Assembly (NCBI GenBank): GCA_949775045.1
Contig: OX459103.1
Span: 2,934,501-2,998,500, forward strand
Source of the DNA: Metridium senile
Lineage: Eukaryota > Cnidaria > Anthozoa > Actiniaria > Metridiidae
Direction: 5' to 3'
Length of the DNA stretch: 64,000 bases
In this document: in pieces, positions 62,901 to 64,000 of the stretch
How the letters are laid out: every line of letters begins with the position of its first letter
Position numbering within the stretch: the stretch's first letter is position 1
Position numbers and translations under genes: made by a program
Notes under the pieces: generated by a model
The model's database searches: none
What the model was told of the DNA's origin: nothing
The model's input: the letters and a program-made list of their open reading frames with translations, nothing else

Positions 62901-63858
62901 CCAAATAAAAGATCAAATTGGAATGTTTTCATTAACATTTTTCTTAGAAAAGCTGAGGCTGTCCAATTATCAATGACTTGAAAGCTTCTATCAGCCAATC
63001 AAAATTCAAGAAAAGAAAATAGAAATCAACTTTCAACCAATCAGCGTGCAACTTTCACTTGCCAGCTTTGTTTACCTTGTCCTGGATTCAAAATGGCGGC
63101 CAAGGGAGAATTTTTTTTAGCAGGTTTGAACTAGGTTTTTGGCCCAAATTATAATAATTTTGCATACAAGGAATTGCAAAAAGGGGTTTATTTGATTACC
63201 AGAAGTATATTCAGAAAGTTTAAGGTCCATACAAAAATAAACAATGCAAACAAAAAGGTATATTTCGTGATATGTATATAAATATGGAAAATTGCTGAAG
63301 AGTTTAACTGTTGGCATGGCCAGACAAAAAAGGGAATATTACGTTATTTTTTTACCTATTTGCTATTTCTACTTTCTTAACTTAAGCTTAAGTTTGTGTG
63401 CTTTATGACTGATTAATCTGCAATAGGGACTACATGCTTGCATGCCCAATTTGGAAATAATTGGATGAAAAAAATTCCTCTGACAGAAAATTCCTCTGAG
63501 GGTCTATATATTGGCCTCATCCAATTTTGGCAGTCCTTGGAATTTTTTCCTCCAAATTGAACAGCATGTAGTCCCATTACCTATACAGATCTATAATTAT
63601 CTTTTCTTTCTTTTTCAGGAAATCTCAGTAATGAACCCCTCAAAAGGATAATCTCTGTAATGCACCAATACATGGGATCCAATTTTCCATCTGCCTTGCT
63701 TGCAATAGGTGGAGTTGGCCTAGCTGTTCATTATGAACAGCTATGCAACCTTTTTGATGGGGTGCCACTTATAATGGCATGGGGAAAGCCTGTTTCAGGC
63801 AAGACAACTGCCGTGAGAGTTGCTATGGCCTTAATTGGTCAAGACGAGGCTGTTGGAG
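56969..63858 (+). CDS. P-loop ATPase, DUF927/helicase-like, first four exons (3' end outside window)
   Basis: Exons 56969-57288, 61416-61599, 62316-62493 and 63619-63858 join in frame (phases 2, 0, 1, 1) into about 307 residues. The last donor (GAG/GTATGT) leads out of the window. The start AAAATGG gives MAQPEVPELQLDDDMND, an acidic N-terminus. Later landmarks are GEIGYWNKNGVFQPMTNFSV, PATPIWIIGSNLHV and SVMHQYMGSNFPSALLAIGG, then a Walker A motif GKPVSGKTTA in exon 4. An N-terminal domain followed by this ATPase start resembles DUF927-type helicase-like proteins, but I have seen only the first part. The first intron is 4.1 kb and holds the two foldback elements. It could be a host gene or one of transposon origin. 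Confidence 0.6.
57554..58236. mobile_element. 683-bp foldback element, 9-bp target duplication
   Basis: TATTAATAT flanks both ends (57545-57553 and 58237-58245). The ends are CGAAGTGACTAAACATCCGG and CCGGATGTTTAGTCACTTCG. The whole element is nearly palindromic, and the block ending CCGGACGTTTAGTTTTTTGA is present twice in the right half. A 9-bp duplication is typical of Mutator-like elements. No protein frame. It lies in intron 1 of the P-loop gene. Confidence 0.88.
58300..58560. repeat. hairpin sequence with TATCAGCCGATAGA motifs
   Basis: ACTATCTATCAGCCGATAGATAGTG forms a hairpin near 58345-58370. GTTGACTCGGGCCAGGAGCC, then CCTCGTCAACTATC, forms another near 58485-58530, with ATTTCTATCGGC/GCCGATAGAAAT arms. 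Probably two nested MITEs. Confidence 0.6.
58690..58878. mobile_element. palindromic MITE, about 75-bp arms
   Basis: The left arm TTTCAAGTGGTTCTAAACCT continuing TCATAAAAACTCTTTCAACG is complemented by CGTTGAAAGAGTTTTTATGA and AGGTTTAGAACCACTTGAAA. The loop is about 40 bp. Non-coding, in intron 1 of the P-loop gene. Confidence 0.78.
59730..60091 (+). pseudogene. zinc-ribbon exon fragment, left arm (disrupted)
   Basis: An inverted copy of the right-arm block, with high similarity (DYKYCPGCCTSSSTSRKEAT; KMSDYFPITINVGVASMLSG). After MFCQN an A-rich insertion of about 19 bp (near 59748-59768) breaks the zinc ribbon and frame, and the 3' end diverges (ILKEAL). Confidence 0.55.
60296..60652 (-). 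pseudogene. zinc-ribbon exon fragment, right arm (open)
   Basis: The minus frame includes MFCQNCGCWVRKDYKYFPGC (zinc-ribbon spacing, C-x2-C then C-C), a charged stretch FTEFKEKKSKERI and KNKKRKM, then VTINVGVASML and MTPVRGKSLPLK. The order (zinc ribbon, basic helix, beta-strand segment) resembles the first exon of large unnamed proteins in cnidarians and fish, from memory. No downstream exons are visible, so it is probably a captured fragment. Confidence 0.55.
61042..61195. mobile_element. TAGAGTG-family MITE
   Basis: The left end TAGAGTGAAAACACTTAATC and right end GGTTAAATAACTTCACTCTA match the 29297-29451 copy, including TTTGTGTCTATTTGACTATT inside. It is 154 bp, with TA at the borders. 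It sits about 50 bp outside the large foldback element. Confidence 0.78.
61700..61718. repeat. poly(C), 19 bases
   Basis: A homopolymer C run followed by CAAC and an A-rich stretch, in intron 2 of the P-loop gene. Confidence 0.9.
61824..62241. mobile_element. mariner-type MITE with CAGTAAAAACC ends
   Basis: The left end CAGTAAAAACCTGCATATAT is complemented by ATATGCGGGTTTTTTACTG, with TA at both sides (61822-61823 and 62242-62243). The interior has several GGTTCTTA/TAAGAACC and TTAGGCTAAAGTGG words. It is 418 bp, non-coding, in intron 2 of the P-loop gene. Confidence 0.78.
62494..63420. other. intron 3 of the P-loop gene, no element defined
   Basis: AT-rich. ATTCAAAATGGCGGCCAAGG near 63088 is YY1-like and could mark an internal promoter. 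AACCAATCAGCGTG (near 63036) is CCAAT-like. Confidence 0.4.
63425..63578. mobile_element. MITE with AGGGACTACATGCT ends
   Basis: TAGGGACTACATGCTTGCAT on the left pairs with AGCATGTAGTCCC on the right. Internal CCAATTTGGA/TCCAAATTG and AATTCCTCTGA repeats. About 154 bp, ending 40 bp before the exon at 63619. Confidence 0.65.
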
Positions 63859-64000
63859 GTATGTTTACAAACTTGTTGTTGTGCAATTCCAAAAACAAAG
63901 AAGGGACTGGAACCAAGTTTTTAAAATTTATCCAATTAAAAATCAAAGTTGATTTAGTTTGGGGAAATTGCAACGAAATTACAAAGAATGTATGGTTGGA

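Overview
The window is animal nuclear DNA: AT-rich, with GT-AG introns, many small exons, and introns and spacers full of microsatellites, minisatellites and short palindromic transposons. Gene content and repeat style suggest a cnidarian, probably an anthozoan (coral or anemone). That is an inference from protein resemblance and repeat character, not from a database search. Exons were built by hand from splice sites and frame continuity, so individual boundaries may be off by a base or two.

Layout. (1) 76-10580, plus strand: the last 24 exons of CEP104, a ciliary-tip and centrosome protein, covering the TOG-like region, a coiled coil and a C-terminal zinc-finger array. (2) 10581-12887: convergent spacer with the 3' ends of two genes and MITE-like repeats. 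(3) 12888-40039, minus strand: a complete NUP188 (inner-ring nucleoporin) in 54 coding exons; the exon lengths sum to 5355 nt, an intact frame of 1784 codons plus stop. Its introns hold a 5'-truncated R4/Dong-like non-LTR retrotransposon inside an (AAT)n tract, several palindromic MITEs and many simple repeats. (4) 41.0-44.9 kb: about 3.4 copies of a ~1147-bp tandem repeat carrying the degenerate 3' end of a non-LTR reverse transcriptase. The last copy is interrupted by a 637-bp TIR element with a TA duplication. (5) 45.69-48.12 kb: about 120 copies of a 20-bp minisatellite, including a perfect 780-bp higher-order duplication. (6) 49082-53312, minus strand: an intact two-exon gene joining a DDE/RNase-H-like transposase core, an OTU cysteine protease and a CXC cysteine-rich domain. 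(7) 56969 to the window end, plus strand: the first four exons of a P-loop (DUF927-like) ATPase gene. Its first intron holds two long foldback elements with clean target duplications; one carries a zinc-ribbon exon in both arms.

CEP104 and NUP188 are ordinary conserved housekeeping genes in tail-to-tail orientation. The right third is transposon-rich. The most unusual items are the transposase-OTU-CXC gene, the exon-carrying foldback element at 59345-60994 and the 20-bp minisatellite. No tRNA, rRNA or other structured RNA gene was recognised.
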